Assembly: GCF_026008495.1 (NCBI RefSeq)
Contig: NZ_BQUN01000103.1
Span: 181,585-245,584 of the forward strand
Reading direction: 5' to 3'
DNA: 64,000 nucleotides
Source: Streptomyces sp. A012304
GTDB taxonomy: Bacteria; Actinomycetota; Actinomycetes; Streptomycetales; Streptomycetaceae
Part shown: piece by piece, positions 52,393 through 61,621 of the stretch
Numbering within the stretch: the first letter of the stretch is position 1
How the letters are laid out: the number at the start of each line of letters is the position of its first letter
Program-made: the position numbers and the translations under genes
The notes under the pieces: model-generated
Seen by the model: only the letters and a program-made list of their open reading frames with translations
Told to the model about the DNA's origin: nothing
The model's database searches: none

Positions 52393-53828
52393 GACGGGCG
52401 GACCACCTGGGTCATCTCGGCGTCGGGGTTGGAGGCGGGGGCGGGCGCCGGCCGGCGCGCGGTGTCGCTGATTCTGATCAGGATGCCGATCAGCGCCCAG
52501 TTGGCGATCACCGAGGAACCGCCGTACGCCAGGAACGGCATCGTCATACCGGTCAGCGGGATGAGGCCCATCACACCGCCGGCCACGACGAACACCTGGA
52601 GGGCGAACGCGCCGGAGAGGCCGATGGCGAGCAGCTTGCCGAACGGGTCGCGGGCGGCGAGGGCGGTGCGCACGCCGCGCTCCACGATCAGGCCGTACAG
52701 CAGCAGCAGCGCCATGACGCCGGCCAGGCCCAGCTCCTCGCCGAAGGTGGCGAGGATGAAGTCGGAGTTGGCGGCGAAGCGGATCAGGTCGGAGTGACCC
52801 TGGCCCCAGCCGGTGCCGAGGGTGCCGCCGGAGCCGAACGCCCACAGCGCCTGCATCGCCTGCTCGGAGTGGCCGATCTCGCCCGCGCGGGAGAGCGTGT
52901 ACTCGCGCATCGGGTCGAGCCAGGCGTTGACGCGCTGCTGGATGTGCGGTTCGAAGCTGGCCACGCCGACGGCGCCGACGGCGGACATCAGCAGACCGAA
53001 CACGATCCAGCTGGTCCGCTCGGTGGCGACGTACAGCATGATGACGAACATTCCGAAGAACAGCAGCGACGTACCGAGGTCGGTCTCGAAGACCAGGATC
53101 AGGATCGAGATCGCCCAGACGACGAGGATCGGGCCCAGGTCGCGGCCGCGCGGCAGGTACAGGCCCATGAAGCGGCGGCTGGCGAGGGCGAGCGCGTCCC
53201 GCTTCACCATCAGGTAGCCGGCGAAGAAGATCGCCAGGACGATCTTGGCGAACTCACCGGGCTGGATGGAGAAGCTGCCGACCTGGATCCAGATCTTGGC
53301 GCCGTAGATGTTCCGGCCGAGGCCCGGCACCAGCGGCAGCAGCAGCAGGAACAGCGCGCCGACCATGGAGATGTAGGTGTAGCGCTGAAGGACGCGGTGG
53401 TCCTTGAGGAAGATCAGCACCACGATGAAGAAGGCGATGCCCATCGCCGTGTACATCAGCTGGCGCGGCGCGGCCGTCCCGGCCTGCTGGATCGACTGGA
53501 GCAGCTCGGACTGGTCCAGACGCCAGATGGCGACGAGACCCAGTCCGTTCAGCAGCGTGGCCAGCGGCAGCAGCAGCGGGTCGGCGTACGGCGCGAACTT
53601 GCGGACGACGAGATGGGCGACGCCGGCCAGCAGGCCGAGTCCCAGGCCGTAGCTGAGCAGGCCGGACGGCACCTGCTCGTTGATGGCGAGGCCCACGTTG
53701 GCGTAGGCGAACACCGGGATGACGACGGCGAACACCAGGAGCGCCAGCTCGGTGTTGCGTCGGCTCGGGGTGCCGATCGACCCGATCGTGGACGTGTGGT
53801 GCGTCGGCGTGTTGGTTGTACTGCTCAT
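52389..53828 (-). CDS. rodA: SEDS peptidoglycan polymerase RodA/FtsW type
   Basis: A 479-residue polytopic protein with about ten membrane helices. Family signature: GMGIAFF-like segments, LVPGLGRNIYGAKIWIQVG, QPGEFAKIVLAIFFAGYL and the catalytic-region WGQGHSDLIRFAANSDFI, ending MPFLAYGGSSVIANW. It polymerises lipid II and works with PbpA. The start region MSSTTNTPTHH is polar; its start overlaps the pstP stop region closely. Confidence 0.95.
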   Translation of the reverse strand: MSSTTNTPTHHTSTIGSIGTPSRRNTELALLVFAVVIPVFAYANVGLAINEQVPSGLLSYGLGLGLLAGVAHLVVRKFAPYADPLLLPLATLLNGLGLVAIWRLDQSELLQSIQQAGTAAPRQLMYTAMGIAFFIVVLIFLKDHRVLQRYTYISMVGALFLLLLPLVPGLGRNIYGAKIWIQVGSFSIQPGEFAKIVLAIFFAGYLMVKRDALALASRRFMGLYLPRGRDLGPILVVWAISILILVFETDLGTSLLFFGMFVIMLYVATERTSWIVFGLLMSAVGAVGVASFEPHIQQRVNAWLDPMREYTLSRAGEIGHSEQAMQALWAFGSGGTLGTGWGQGHSDLIRFAANSDFILATFGEELGLAGVMALLLLYGLIVERGVRTALAARDPFGKLLAIGLSGAFALQVFVVAGGVMGLIPLTGMTMPFLAYGGSSVIANWALIGILIRISDTARRPAPAPASNPDAEMTQVVRPS

Positions 53829-53855
53829 CGTGTGACAGGGCCTCTCACGGCTTGT

Positions 53856-55400
53856 CTACTGCTCACCGCACCGCGAGACGACCTTCTGCTCTTCCTCCGA
53901 GAGGGTCGGGCCGGGGTTGGGAGTGGCGGTCGCGGACGTGGACGGAGTCGTGGACGGGGAGACCGACTCGCCCGTGGGGGTCGGAGTCGGCGTTGCCTTG
54001 GACGTGAGGGAGGTACGGGTGGTTCCCGTGAGGCCTCGGGCCTCACCCTGGGGCGCCTTGGCGTTCTGGCCCTCGGCGGCGCTCGCCTGGGCCTGCTTCT
54101 TGCACGCGGAGGCCTGTACGGCCAGTTCGTCGATCTTCTTGCGGGCGGAGGACAGGTCGCCCGCGGGGATCGTCGCCTCGACCTGCTTCTGCTGGTACTC
54201 GGGGAGGTACTTGAGTTCGATCTCGGGGTGGTCCTTCTCGACCTTCGACAGCGACACCCAGGCCAGGTCCTGGCTGATGCCGCGGTACAGCGCGAGGTGC
54301 TCGCCCTTGGTGCCGACGTAGTACTGGGTCTGCGTCCAGCGCCAGCCGCCGTACAGACCGCCGCCGATGACGGCGAGCGCGAGGACGCTGTACAGCGATC
54401 TCTTCAGCCACCTGCGGTTCTTGCGGGGCTTGACGAAGTCGTCGTCGGTGTAGTCGCCGAAGCCGCCGGTGGGGATGAAGCCGGTGACGTCGCCGGAGCC
54501 GGGCGGGCCGAACTCCCCGCCGCCGCCCGCGGCGTGCCGGCCCTGGCGGCCGAGGCCGGAGGCGCGGCCGGCCGGGGTCTGCATGATGCCGTTGTCGTGC
54601 AGCTGGTGCTGGTTCTCCGCGACGGCGCCGACCACGACGGGCGTGTCGGACAGCTGCCCGGCGAGGGTGTCACCGGTGTCCAGGTCGAGGACGTCCGCGA
54701 CGATGACGGTGATGTTGTCCGGGCCGCCGCCGCGCAGCGCGAGCTGGATCAGCTCCTGCACGGTCTCCTGCGGGCCCTGGTAGCTGGCGAGGGTGTCCTC
54801 GAGCGTCTGGTGGGAGACGACGCCGGAGAGGCCGTCGGAGCAGATCAGATAGCGGTCGCCGGCCCGGACCTCGCGGATCGACAGGTCGGGCTCGACGTGC
54901 TCACCGCTGCCGAGCGCCCGCATCAGCAGCGAGCGCTGCGGGTGGGTGGTGGCCTCCTCCTCGGTGATGCGGCCCTCGTCGACGAGCCGCTGCACCCAGG
55001 TGTGGTCCTGCGTGATCTGCGTGAGCACGCCGTCCCGCAGCAGGTACGCGCGCGAGTCGCCGACGTGCACCAGGCCGAGCCGCTGGCCCGTCCACAGCAG
55101 CGCGGTCAGCGTCGTTCCCATGCCCTCGAGCTGGGGGTCCTCCTCGACCATGGCGCGCAGCTGGTCGTTGGCGCGCTGGACGGCGGCGCCGAGCGAGGTG
55201 AGGACGTCGGAGCCGGGCACGTCGTCGTCGAGCGCGACGATCGTGGAGATCGCCTCGGAGGAGGCGACCTCACCGGCGGCGGCACCGCCCATGCCGTCGG
55301 CGATGGCGAGCAGGCGCGGACCGGCGTACCCGGAGTCCTCGTTGCCCTCCCGGATCATGCCCTTGTGCGATCCGGCGGCGAAGCGCAGTGACAGACTCAT
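53856..55400 (-). CDS. pstP: PP2C-type protein phosphatase PstP
   Basis: A 514-residue membrane phosphatase that reverses PknB-type phosphorylation. PP2C motifs: GNEDSGYAGPRLLAIADGMGG, VHVGDSRAYLL, ICSDGLSGVV and GGPDNITVIVAD with metal-binding aspartates. Residues about 235-330 are a linker, then one helix (SVLALAVIGGGLYGGW) and an outside domain with a Ser/Thr/Pro-rich tail. ATG at 55400 has GAGGTGGG upstream. Confidence 0.95.
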   Translation of the reverse strand: MSLSLRFAAGSHKGMIREGNEDSGYAGPRLLAIADGMGGAAAGEVASSEAISTIVALDDDVPGSDVLTSLGAAVQRANDQLRAMVEEDPQLEGMGTTLTALLWTGQRLGLVHVGDSRAYLLRDGVLTQITQDHTWVQRLVDEGRITEEEATTHPQRSLLMRALGSGEHVEPDLSIREVRAGDRYLICSDGLSGVVSHQTLEDTLASYQGPQETVQELIQLALRGGGPDNITVIVADVLDLDTGDTLAGQLSDTPVVVGAVAENQHQLHDNGIMQTPAGRASGLGRQGRHAAGGGGEFGPPGSGDVTGFIPTGGFGDYTDDDFVKPRKNRRWLKRSLYSVLALAVIGGGLYGGWRWTQTQYYVGTKGEHLALYRGISQDLAWVSLSKVEKDHPEIELKYLPEYQQKQVEATIPAGDLSSARKKIDELAVQASACKKQAQASAAEGQNAKAPQGEARGLTGTTRTSLTSKATPTPTPTGESVSPSTTPSTSATATPNPGPTLSEEEQKVVSRCGEQ

Positions 55401-55540
55401 GCCCACCTCGCCCGTCGGCCCCGGGTACAGCCGGTCGTGTCGAGCCACACTGCCCACCCTCCGGTCGGGAGCGCGCCGGGGCCCTGGATGCCGGCCGCCG
55501 TGGCGTGCTCGCTCCGCTCGCGCTCACTCATGATGTAGCA

Positions 55541-56053
55541 CTACTTCCGCAGCTCGATGACGGTCTTGCCGATGCGGATCGGCGCGCCCAGCGGGATCGG
55601 TGTGGGAGTCGTCAGCCGCGTTCGGTCGAGATACGTGCCGTTGGTGGAGCCCAGGTCCTCGACGATCCACTGGCCGTCGCGGTCCGGGTAGATCCTGGCA
55701 TGGCGGCTGGAGGCGTAGTCGTCGTCCAGCACGATCGTGCTGTCGTGCGCGCGGCCCAGCGTGATGGTCTGGCCCTGGAGCGCGACGGTCGTGCCGGTGA
55801 GGGTGCCCTCGGACACGACCAGCTTCGTGGGGGCGTTACGGCCCCTGCGGCCGGCGGCGGCGGGCTGCTGGCGCTGCTGCGGGGGTGCCTGGCGCTGGGC
55901 CTGCTGCGCCCGGCCGGCCTCCCGGCGCGCGCCGCGCTGGGTGACGCGCGTACCGAACAGGTCGCTCCGGATGACCTGCACGGCCACGATCACGAACAGC
56001 CACAACACGGCCAGGAAACCCAGCCGCATGACCGTGAGGGTCAGCTCTGACAT
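55541..56053 (-). CDS. fhaB: FHA-domain protein FhaB (FipA)
   Basis: A 170-residue protein: one N-terminal membrane helix (LGFLAVLWLFVIVAVQVI), a Gln/Arg-rich linker, and an FHA domain (about 80-165) with LGRAHDSTIVLDDDYASSRHA and LGSTNGTYLD, which binds phospho-threonine. In mycobacteria it links PknA/B signalling to the divisome. It lies 10 bases after fhaA. Confidence 0.94.
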   Translation of the reverse strand: MSELTLTVMRLGFLAVLWLFVIVAVQVIRSDLFGTRVTQRGARREAGRAQQAQRQAPPQQRQQPAAAGRRGRNAPTKLVVSEGTLTGTTVALQGQTITLGRAHDSTIVLDDDYASSRHARIYPDRDGQWIVEDLGSTNGTYLDRTRLTTPTPIPLGAPIRIGKTVIELRK

Positions 56054-56063
56054 TGCCCCCGCT

Positions 56064-56924
56064 TCACCCTTCGGCTTGCCTATAGATAACGGTGGTGCTG
56101 CCCACGACGATCCGCGAGCCGTCGCGGAGCGTAGCGCGGGTGGTGTGCTGCCCGTCCACCACGATGCCGTTGGTGGAACCGAGATCCTGGATCGTCGAGG
56201 GCGAACCGGTCCGGATCTCGCAGTGCCGGCGGGAGACGCCGGGGTCGTCGATCCGCACGTCGGCCTCGGTGGAGCGGCCCAGCACGAGCGTGGCGCGGGA
56301 GATCTGGTGGCGGGTGCCGTTGATCTCGATCCAGTGGCGGGTGCGCGCACCGGGCTGCGGGGCGCCGGCCAGGCCGCCGCCGGCCGCGCCGGGACGCTGT
56401 CCGGCGGGGGGCGGGTAGCCGTAGCCGCCGGGCGCGGCGCCGGGGGGCGGTGTGGAGGGCATGGGGGGAGCGCCGCCCGCGGGCGGGTAGCCGTAGCCGC
56501 CGGGGCGCTGACCGCCGGCCGGGGCGCGGTCGGGGGCCTGCTGGCTGCTGGAGGAGGCGAGCGTACGGCTGCGCACCCGGTACAGGCCGGTGTCGAGGTC
56601 GTCCGCCTTCTCCAGGTTGACCTTGATCGGCCCCATGAAGGTGTAGCGCTGCTGCTTGGCGTAGTCGCGCACCATGCCGGCGAGCTCGTCGCCGAGCTGG
56701 CCGGAGTAGGGGCTGAGGCGCTCGAAGTCCGGCGCGCTCAGCTCCACGATGAAGTCGTTGGGGACGACCGTGCGGTCACGGTTCCAGATGGTGGCGTTGT
56801 TGTCGCACTCCCGCTGGAGCGCGCCGGCGATCTCCACGGGCTGGACCTCGGACTTGAAGACCTTGGCGAAGGTGCCGTTGACCAGACCCTCGAGACGCTG
56901 CTCGAATTTCTTCAGGACTCCCAT
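56064..56924 (-). CDS. fhaA: FHA-domain protein FhaA
   Basis: A 286-residue protein: DUF3662 N-terminal domain (MGVLKKFEQRLEGLVNGTFAK start, EIAGALQRECDNNA), a long Gly/Pro/Tyr linker and a C-terminal FHA domain with LGRSTEADVRIDDPGVSRRH and LGSTNGIVVDG. FhaA binds phosphorylated MviN pseudokinase in mycobacteria; the pseudokinase counterpart is at the left end of this window. It heads the fhaA-to-pknB operon. Confidence 0.95.
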   Translation of the reverse strand: MGVLKKFEQRLEGLVNGTFAKVFKSEVQPVEIAGALQRECDNNATIWNRDRTVVPNDFIVELSAPDFERLSPYSGQLGDELAGMVRDYAKQQRYTFMGPIKVNLEKADDLDTGLYRVRSRTLASSSSQQAPDRAPAGGQRPGGYGYPPAGGAPPMPSTPPPGAAPGGYGYPPPAGQRPGAAGGGLAGAPQPGARTRHWIEINGTRHQISRATLVLGRSTEADVRIDDPGVSRRHCEIRTGSPSTIQDLGSTNGIVVDGQHTTRATLRDGSRIVVGSTTVIYRQAEG

Positions 56925-57349
56925 GGGGCACCTCCTCCGTCGTTGGCCCTGCTGTCCCGCGTCGTGCTGCCTACCTGGTACTGCTTACTGATCGTATCCA
57001 CGCGCCGGTGAATCGGCTGGTTCCCCCTGTCGGCCCCGTCGACGGGTGTCGACGCCCTCATGCGCACCTGCTTCCGCACGTGACTTCTGCCCAGGATCGT
57101 AGAGGTGGCCGAGGACCAGTGTCCCGCACCTGACCGTGGACCTCGTCCGGCTTCCGGGGAGACGGCCCCCATAGGTACGAGGTTGATACGTGAACCAGTC
57201 ACCGCCGAGACGCGTGAGGTTGCCGGGGCCCTCGCGGTGACCTCTGCCCCCGCAGAAGTGATGTGAACGCACCCTGGCGGGCGTGCTAATGTTCTGCGTG
57301 TCGGAAGGCGCCGGGCCGAAGAGCCCACAAGCCCAAGGACACACCCAAT
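56925..57349. promoter_or_regulatory. fhaA / tRNA-Leu divergent promoter region
   Basis: A 425-base gap with no gene. TAATGT at 57287-57292 is a likely -10 for tRNA-Leu, with the weak TGAACG 17 bases upstream. The operon promoter for fhaA (minus) should lie near 56940-57000, where GATACGATCAG-like sequence occurs. Confidence 0.5.
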
Positions 57350-57436
57350 GCGCGGGTGGCGGAATAGGCAGACGCGCTGGATTCAGGTTCCAGTGCCCGC
57401 AAGGGCGTGGGGGTTCAACTCCCCCCTCGCGCACCA
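57350..57436 (+). tRNA. tRNA-Leu (anticodon CAG)
   Basis: The acceptor GCGCGGG pairs with CTCGCGC (one G-T). It has a long variable arm (GTGCCCGCAAGGGCGT), the anticodon loop TTCAGGT and T-arm GGTTCAACTCC. CCA is encoded at 57434-57436. Confidence 0.98.
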
Positions 57437-57441
57437 GCTGG

Positions 57442-57475
57442 AAGCCCCTCAGGTCTCAGACCTGGGGGGCTTTCG
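57442..57475 (+). terminator. Terminator after tRNA-Leu
   Basis: A long stem AAGCCCCTCAGGTCT with its complement (one wobble) and a minimal loop, followed by TTTCG. Confidence 0.9.
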
Positions 57476-57534
57476 CGTGTCCGGGGCGGGTGCGGGTCGC
57501 GTGAGGTATCTCACGGGCGGTCAGTGGCGGCCGG

Positions 57535-57561
57535 TTGTCCACAGTTGGCGAGTTGTCCACA
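57535..57561 (+). promoter_or_regulatory. Pair of perfect DnaA boxes
   Basis: TTGTCCACA at 57535-57543 and again at 57553-57561, same strand, 18 bases start to start. They lie upstream of the DUF2252 gene, about 43 kb from oriC. Confidence 0.8.
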
Positions 57562-57667
57562 GGGTCTGACGCGTTTCAGCCGTCGGCTGTACGGTCTGCA
57601 CGAGTTGATGTTCGGCTCGTCGGGCCGACGGACGGACGTACGGACGTGTGCGGGGGAGGCGGTCGTC

Positions 57668-59113
57668 ATGACCGAGGCCGGAGTCGGGGTCGGGGCTGGG
57701 GTCGGCGTCGGGGCCTCTGGGAGTGGGGCGCACCGGCTGCCCAGGGTGCGGGGATTCGCCGAGTGGCCCGTCGCCGGGGCCCCCAAGGAAGAGGGCAAGG
57801 CCCTGCGCGACCGGGTTCCGCGCGCGGCACACGCCGTACTCGACCTGGACGCCTCCCGCCCGGACGCGGTGACGGCCGTCGAGGAGTCCAACCAGGGCCG
57901 CATCGCGCACCTCACGCCGATAAGGGTCGGCCGGATGGCGGCCACGCCCTTCGCGTTCCTGCGCGGCTCGGCCGGCCTCATGGCCTACGACCTCGCCCGC
58001 ACCCCCATGACCCGGATCCGCGCCCAGATCTGCGGCGACGCCCACGCGGCCAACTTCGGCCTGTACGGCGACGCGCGCGGCGGCCTGGTCATCGACCTCA
58101 ACGACTTCGACGAGACGGTCGAGGGTCCCTGGGAGTGGGACCTCAAGCGGCTCGCCGCCTCCCTGGTGCTCGCGGGCCGGGAGGCCGGCGCGGACGAGGA
58201 CACCTGCCGCAAGGCGGCCCACGGCGCGGCCGGCGCCTACCGCCGCACCATGCGTCTGCTGGCCCGGCTCCCCGTGCTGGACGCGTGGAACGCGATCGCC
58301 GACGAGGAACTCGTCTCCCACACCGACGCCCACGATCTGGTGGGCACGCTGGAGCGGGTCTCGGAGAAGGCGCGCGCCAACACCAGCGGGCGGTTCGCGG
58401 CCCGCTCGACCGAGCCGACGCCGGAGGGCGGCCGGCGCTTCGTCGACGCACCGCCGGTGCTGCGCCGGGTGCCCGACGCCGAGGCGGCGGCGGTGGCCGC
58501 GTCGCTCGAGCAGTACCTGACCACCCTGTCGGAGGACCGTCACCCGCTGCTGTCCCGGCACGCGGTGCACGACGTCGCCTTCCGTATCGTCGGCACGGGC
58601 AGCGTGGGCCTGCGGTCGTACGTCGTGCTGCTGCTGGACCACCGCGGTGAGCCGCTGGTCCTCCAGGTGAAGGAGGCGCGCGGCTCGGCCCTGGTGCCGC
58701 ACCTGCTGAGCGCCGGCTTCGACGCGGCCGACGTCGACCACGAGGGGCGCCGGGTGGTGCTCGGCCAGAAGCGGATGCAGGTCGTCAGCGACATCCTGCT
58801 CGGCTGGACGACGGTCGAGGGCCGTCCCTTCCAGGTCCGGCAGTTCCGCAACCGCAAGGGCAGCGTGGACCCGGCCGCCCTCGCCGCCGACCAGATCGAC
58901 GACTACGGCCGGATGACCGGCGCCCTCCTGGCCCGCGCCCACTCGCACAGCGCCGACCCGCGTCTGGTCGCCGGCTACTGCGGCAAGAACGAGGAGCTCG
59001 ACGAGGCGATCGCGGCCTTCGCCGTGGCCTACGCCGACCGCACCGAGGCGGACCACGCCGAGCTGGTGGCGGCGGTGCGGTCGGGGCGGATCGCGGCGGA
59101 GGCCGGAGTGTGA
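57668..59113 (+). CDS. DUF2252 protein
   Basis: A 481-residue protein of the DUF2252 family, whose fold is related to aminoglycoside phosphotransferases/kinases. Conserved blocks: FAFLRGSAGLMAYDLA, ICGDAHAANFGLYGD and VIDLNDFDETVEGPWEWDLKR (the HxN and D-F-D residues recall APH metal/ATP sites), then GLRSYVVLLLD and LGQKRMQ. Chemistry is unproven. ATG at 57668 has GGGGGAGG; ATG at 57608 is an alternative. The first 20 residues are Val/Gly repeats. Confidence 0.9.
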   Translation: MTEAGVGVGAGVGVGASGSGAHRLPRVRGFAEWPVAGAPKEEGKALRDRVPRAAHAVLDLDASRPDAVTAVEESNQGRIAHLTPIRVGRMAATPFAFLRGSAGLMAYDLARTPMTRIRAQICGDAHAANFGLYGDARGGLVIDLNDFDETVEGPWEWDLKRLAASLVLAGREAGADEDTCRKAAHGAAGAYRRTMRLLARLPVLDAWNAIADEELVSHTDAHDLVGTLERVSEKARANTSGRFAARSTEPTPEGGRRFVDAPPVLRRVPDAEAAAVAASLEQYLTTLSEDRHPLLSRHAVHDVAFRIVGTGSVGLRSYVVLLLDHRGEPLVLQVKEARGSALVPHLLSAGFDAADVDHEGRRVVLGQKRMQVVSDILLGWTTVEGRPFQVRQFRNRKGSVDPAALAADQIDDYGRMTGALLARAHSHSADPRLVAGYCGKNEELDEAIAAFAVAYADRTEADHAELVAAVRSGRIAAEAGV

Positions 59114-59210
59114 GACGCGGCTTGCGAGGGCGCCGCTTGCGGTGATCGTGGTGATCGCCGGTGGTCGCGGTGATCGCGGTCATTGTGCTCCGGTGTCCTG
59201 GGCCGTGGTC

Positions 59211-59260
59211 CGGTGGAGGCGGTCGGTGTCCTGGCCGGTGGAGGCGGTCGGTGTCTCGGG
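59211..59260. repeat. Two 25-base tandem repeats
   Basis: CCGGTGGAGGCGGTCGGTGT begins at 59211 and 59236; each unit is 25 bases and the copies differ only in the last five (CCTGG or CTCGG). They fill the gap before the next gene. Confidence 0.85.
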
Positions 59261-59280
59261 CCTTGGCCTACGCTGGTCGG

Positions 59281-60078
59281 GTGACGACCCCCGAAGCTGA
59301 GCAGTCGCGGCCCGAGGAGCGGCTGGAGCAGGCCGTGCGGGCCGCCGAGCAGGCGTTGATCGAGTTCGAGATCGCGGTGGAGACCTTCCGCGTCGAGGTC
59401 GAGAACTTCTCCCGGCTCCACCACCAGAAACTCGGCCCCATGTACGCCCGGCTCGACGAGCTGGAGGCGCAGATTGCCGAGGCCAGAGCCGACCGCACCG
59501 GCGATCCCGAGGACCGGCGCAAGGCGGCCGAGGCGCGGGCCCGGGTGCTGCCGATGCCGGGGGTCGAGGAGCTCTTCCACGGCTGGATGGACGACAACGG
59601 GCTGTTCCCGGAGGCCGCGGCGATGCTCACGGACCAGTCGGTGCGGCCCCCGGAGCGGGTGCGGCCCAGCGACGAGGCCCGCAAGCTCTACCGTGAGCTG
59701 GCCCGCAAGGCCCACCCCGACCTGGCGCAGGAGGACGAGGAGCGGCAGCGGCGCGAGGAGTTCATCACCCGCGTCAACGCCGCCTACGCCCGTGGCGACG
59801 AGGGCCTGCTGCGGGAGCTGGCGCAGGAGTGGGCGGCCGGGCCGGCGCCCGCCGAGCGGCGTCCGAGCCCCAGCGAGGAGCTGTACGCCCGCCTGGAGTG
59901 GCTCGCCGAGCGCAAGGAGATGCTGACGCTGGTCGCGCGGGAGCTGGAGGAGAGCGCGATCGGCGCGATGCTGCGGCTGGCCCCGGACGATCCCGACCGT
60001 CTTCTGGACGAGATCGCCGACCAGCTCCTGGCCGAGGTGGCGAAGAAGGAGTCCGAACTGGCGGAGCTGGTGGGATAG
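59281..60078 (+). CDS. Coiled-coil protein with a J-domain-like core
   Basis: A 265-residue protein. Residues about 10-85 form a coiled coil (EQALIEFEIAVETFRVEVEN). Around 130-175 there is YRELARKAHPDLAQ with histidine 145 in HPD, followed by FITRVNAAYARGD: the helix II-HPD-helix III pattern of J-domains (DnaK co-chaperones). Another helical part closes it. GTG at 59281. No DnaK gene is nearby. It may be a J-protein or a J-like fold without chaperone function. Confidence 0.75.
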   Translation: MTTPEAEQSRPEERLEQAVRAAEQALIEFEIAVETFRVEVENFSRLHHQKLGPMYARLDELEAQIAEARADRTGDPEDRRKAAEARARVLPMPGVEELFHGWMDDNGLFPEAAAMLTDQSVRPPERVRPSDEARKLYRELARKAHPDLAQEDEERQRREEFITRVNAAYARGDEGLLRELAQEWAAGPAPAERRPSPSEELYARLEWLAERKEMLTLVARELEESAIGAMLRLAPDDPDRLLDEIADQLLAEVAKKESELAELVG

Positions 60079-60088
60079 CGTCGGGTAC

Positions 60089-60436
60089 ATGAGTTTTGGA
60101 GCTGGTGTGCCCACGGTTCAGGTCGGCGACCTGAAGGACGGCGACTTCCTGCTGGACGTCCGCGAGGACGACGAGTGGCAGGCGGGTCACGCTGAAGGAG
60201 CGCTGCACATCCCCATCAGTGAGTTCGTCGCCCGTTACGGCGAGCTGACCGAGGCGGCCCCGCAGGACGGACGTGTCCATGTGATCTGCCGTTCCGGCGG
60301 CCGTTCGGCGCAGGTCACGATGTACCTGGTCCAGCAGGGCATCGACGCGGTGAACGTCGACGGCGGGATGCAGTTCTGGGCGGCGGTGGGCCGTCCGGTC
60401 GTGGACGACGAGGGCCGGCCCGGCTTCGTGGTGTAG
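60089..60436 (+). CDS. Rhodanese-like protein
   Basis: A 115-residue single-domain sulfurtransferase. It has FLLDVREDDEWQAGHAEGALHIP and the active-site loop VICRSGGRSAQ with cysteine 67. It lies 10 bases after the J-domain-like gene and is probably co-transcribed. The sulfur acceptor is unknown. Confidence 0.93.
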   Translation: MSFGAGVPTVQVGDLKDGDFLLDVREDDEWQAGHAEGALHIPISEFVARYGELTEAAPQDGRVHVICRSGGRSAQVTMYLVQQGIDAVNVDGGMQFWAAVGRPVVDDEGRPGFVV

Positions 60437-60443
60437 CCGCGGT

Positions 60444-61577
60444 TCAGGCCAGAGGATGGGCGGCCAGAAGGTCGCCCAGGGCCTCCTCGTGCGCCGCGGC
60501 CGGGCCGAGGGACAGCTCCAGGTGCTTGGCCCAGGCGTGGTAGCGGTGCAGCGGGTAGTCGACGTCGGCACCGAAGCCGCCGTGCAGGTGCTGCGCGGTC
60601 TGCACGATCCGCCGTACGCCCTCCGACGCCCAGATCTTGGCCACGGCGATGTCGCCGGCGGCGGGCAGCGCGCCCGGGGCCCCGGAGGCGATGCGCCAGG
60701 CCGCCTGCCACAGGGTGACCTCCATCGCGCGCAGGTCGATGTAGCGGTCGGCGGCCTGCACGGCGACGGCCTGGAACGTCGCGATCGGGTGCCCGAACTG
60801 TTCCCGCTTGCCGGTGTAGTCGCTCGTCATGCGCAGGACGCGTTCGCCCAGGCCGAGCGCGAGCGCGCAGGTCCCGGTGGCCAGCAGGCCGCGCAGCCAG
60901 TCCCACGCGCCGTCGGTGGTGATGACGTCCCGGGCGGGGATCCGGGCCGCTTCCAGGCGCAGTTCGCCGAGTCGCTCACCGGTGGTGGAGACCTGCTCGG
61001 CGAGGGCGGTTCCCGCGTGTCCGCGGGGGACCAGGGCGAGGACGCCGTGGTCGTCGCCGGTGCGCGCGGGAACGACGACGAGGTCGGCCTCGTAGGCCCA
61101 CGGCACCGCCGTCTGCACCCCGTCCAGCACCCACACCTCGCCGTCCCGCCGGGCGGTCACCGCGAGTTCTGCGGCGTCGTGGCCGGTGCGGCCGTGCGCG
61201 GCGACGGTCAGGACGACCTCGCCCCGGCCGGCCCGCGCGAGCAGCGCGGACCGCAACTCGGGCCCGCCGTAGGCCTGTACGGCGGCCGCGGCGGCGCTGC
61301 TCTCCAGCAGGGGGACCCTGGCCAGCGCGCGCGCCGACTCCCGCAGGACCAGACAGAGCGCGACGGCGTCCAGGCCGGCCCCGCCGAACTCCTCGTCGAG
61401 CAGCAGGCTCAGCAGGTCGGCCCCGGCGAGTTTCGCCCACAGCGCCCGGTCGAGGTCGTCGGCGACGGGGCCCCGGGTGAGCGCGGGGCTGGGCACCCCG
61501 TCGGGCGCGACGTCGGCGAAGACTCCTCGCGCGGCCTCGGCCGCCGCCTGCTGCTCCTCGGTGAAGGTGAAGTCCAC
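60444..61577 (-). CDS. Acyl-CoA dehydrogenase
   Basis: A 377-residue flavoprotein of the acyl-CoA dehydrogenase fold. N-terminal helical domain from MDFTFTEEQQAAAEAAR, a middle beta domain, and the C-terminal helical domain with YTGKREQFGHPIATFQAVA and HLHGGFGADVDYPLHRY. I do not see a glutamate at the usual catalytic place with certainty. Such short divergent members are common in actinobacterial sterol and fatty-acid catabolism, often as heteromeric partners. A KstR-like palindrome lies 45 bases upstream. Confidence 0.9.
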   Translation of the reverse strand: MDFTFTEEQQAAAEAARGVFADVAPDGVPSPALTRGPVADDLDRALWAKLAGADLLSLLLDEEFGGAGLDAVALCLVLRESARALARVPLLESSAAAAAVQAYGGPELRSALLARAGRGEVVLTVAAHGRTGHDAAELAVTARRDGEVWVLDGVQTAVPWAYEADLVVVPARTGDDHGVLALVPRGHAGTALAEQVSTTGERLGELRLEAARIPARDVITTDGAWDWLRGLLATGTCALALGLGERVLRMTSDYTGKREQFGHPIATFQAVAVQAADRYIDLRAMEVTLWQAAWRIASGAPGALPAAGDIAVAKIWASEGVRRIVQTAQHLHGGFGADVDYPLHRYHAWAKHLELSLGPAAAHEEALGDLLAAHPLA

Positions 61578-61621
61578 GGCCTGTCCTCCCGACGGTCAGC
61601 TGATCTGACGGAGCGTCAAGA

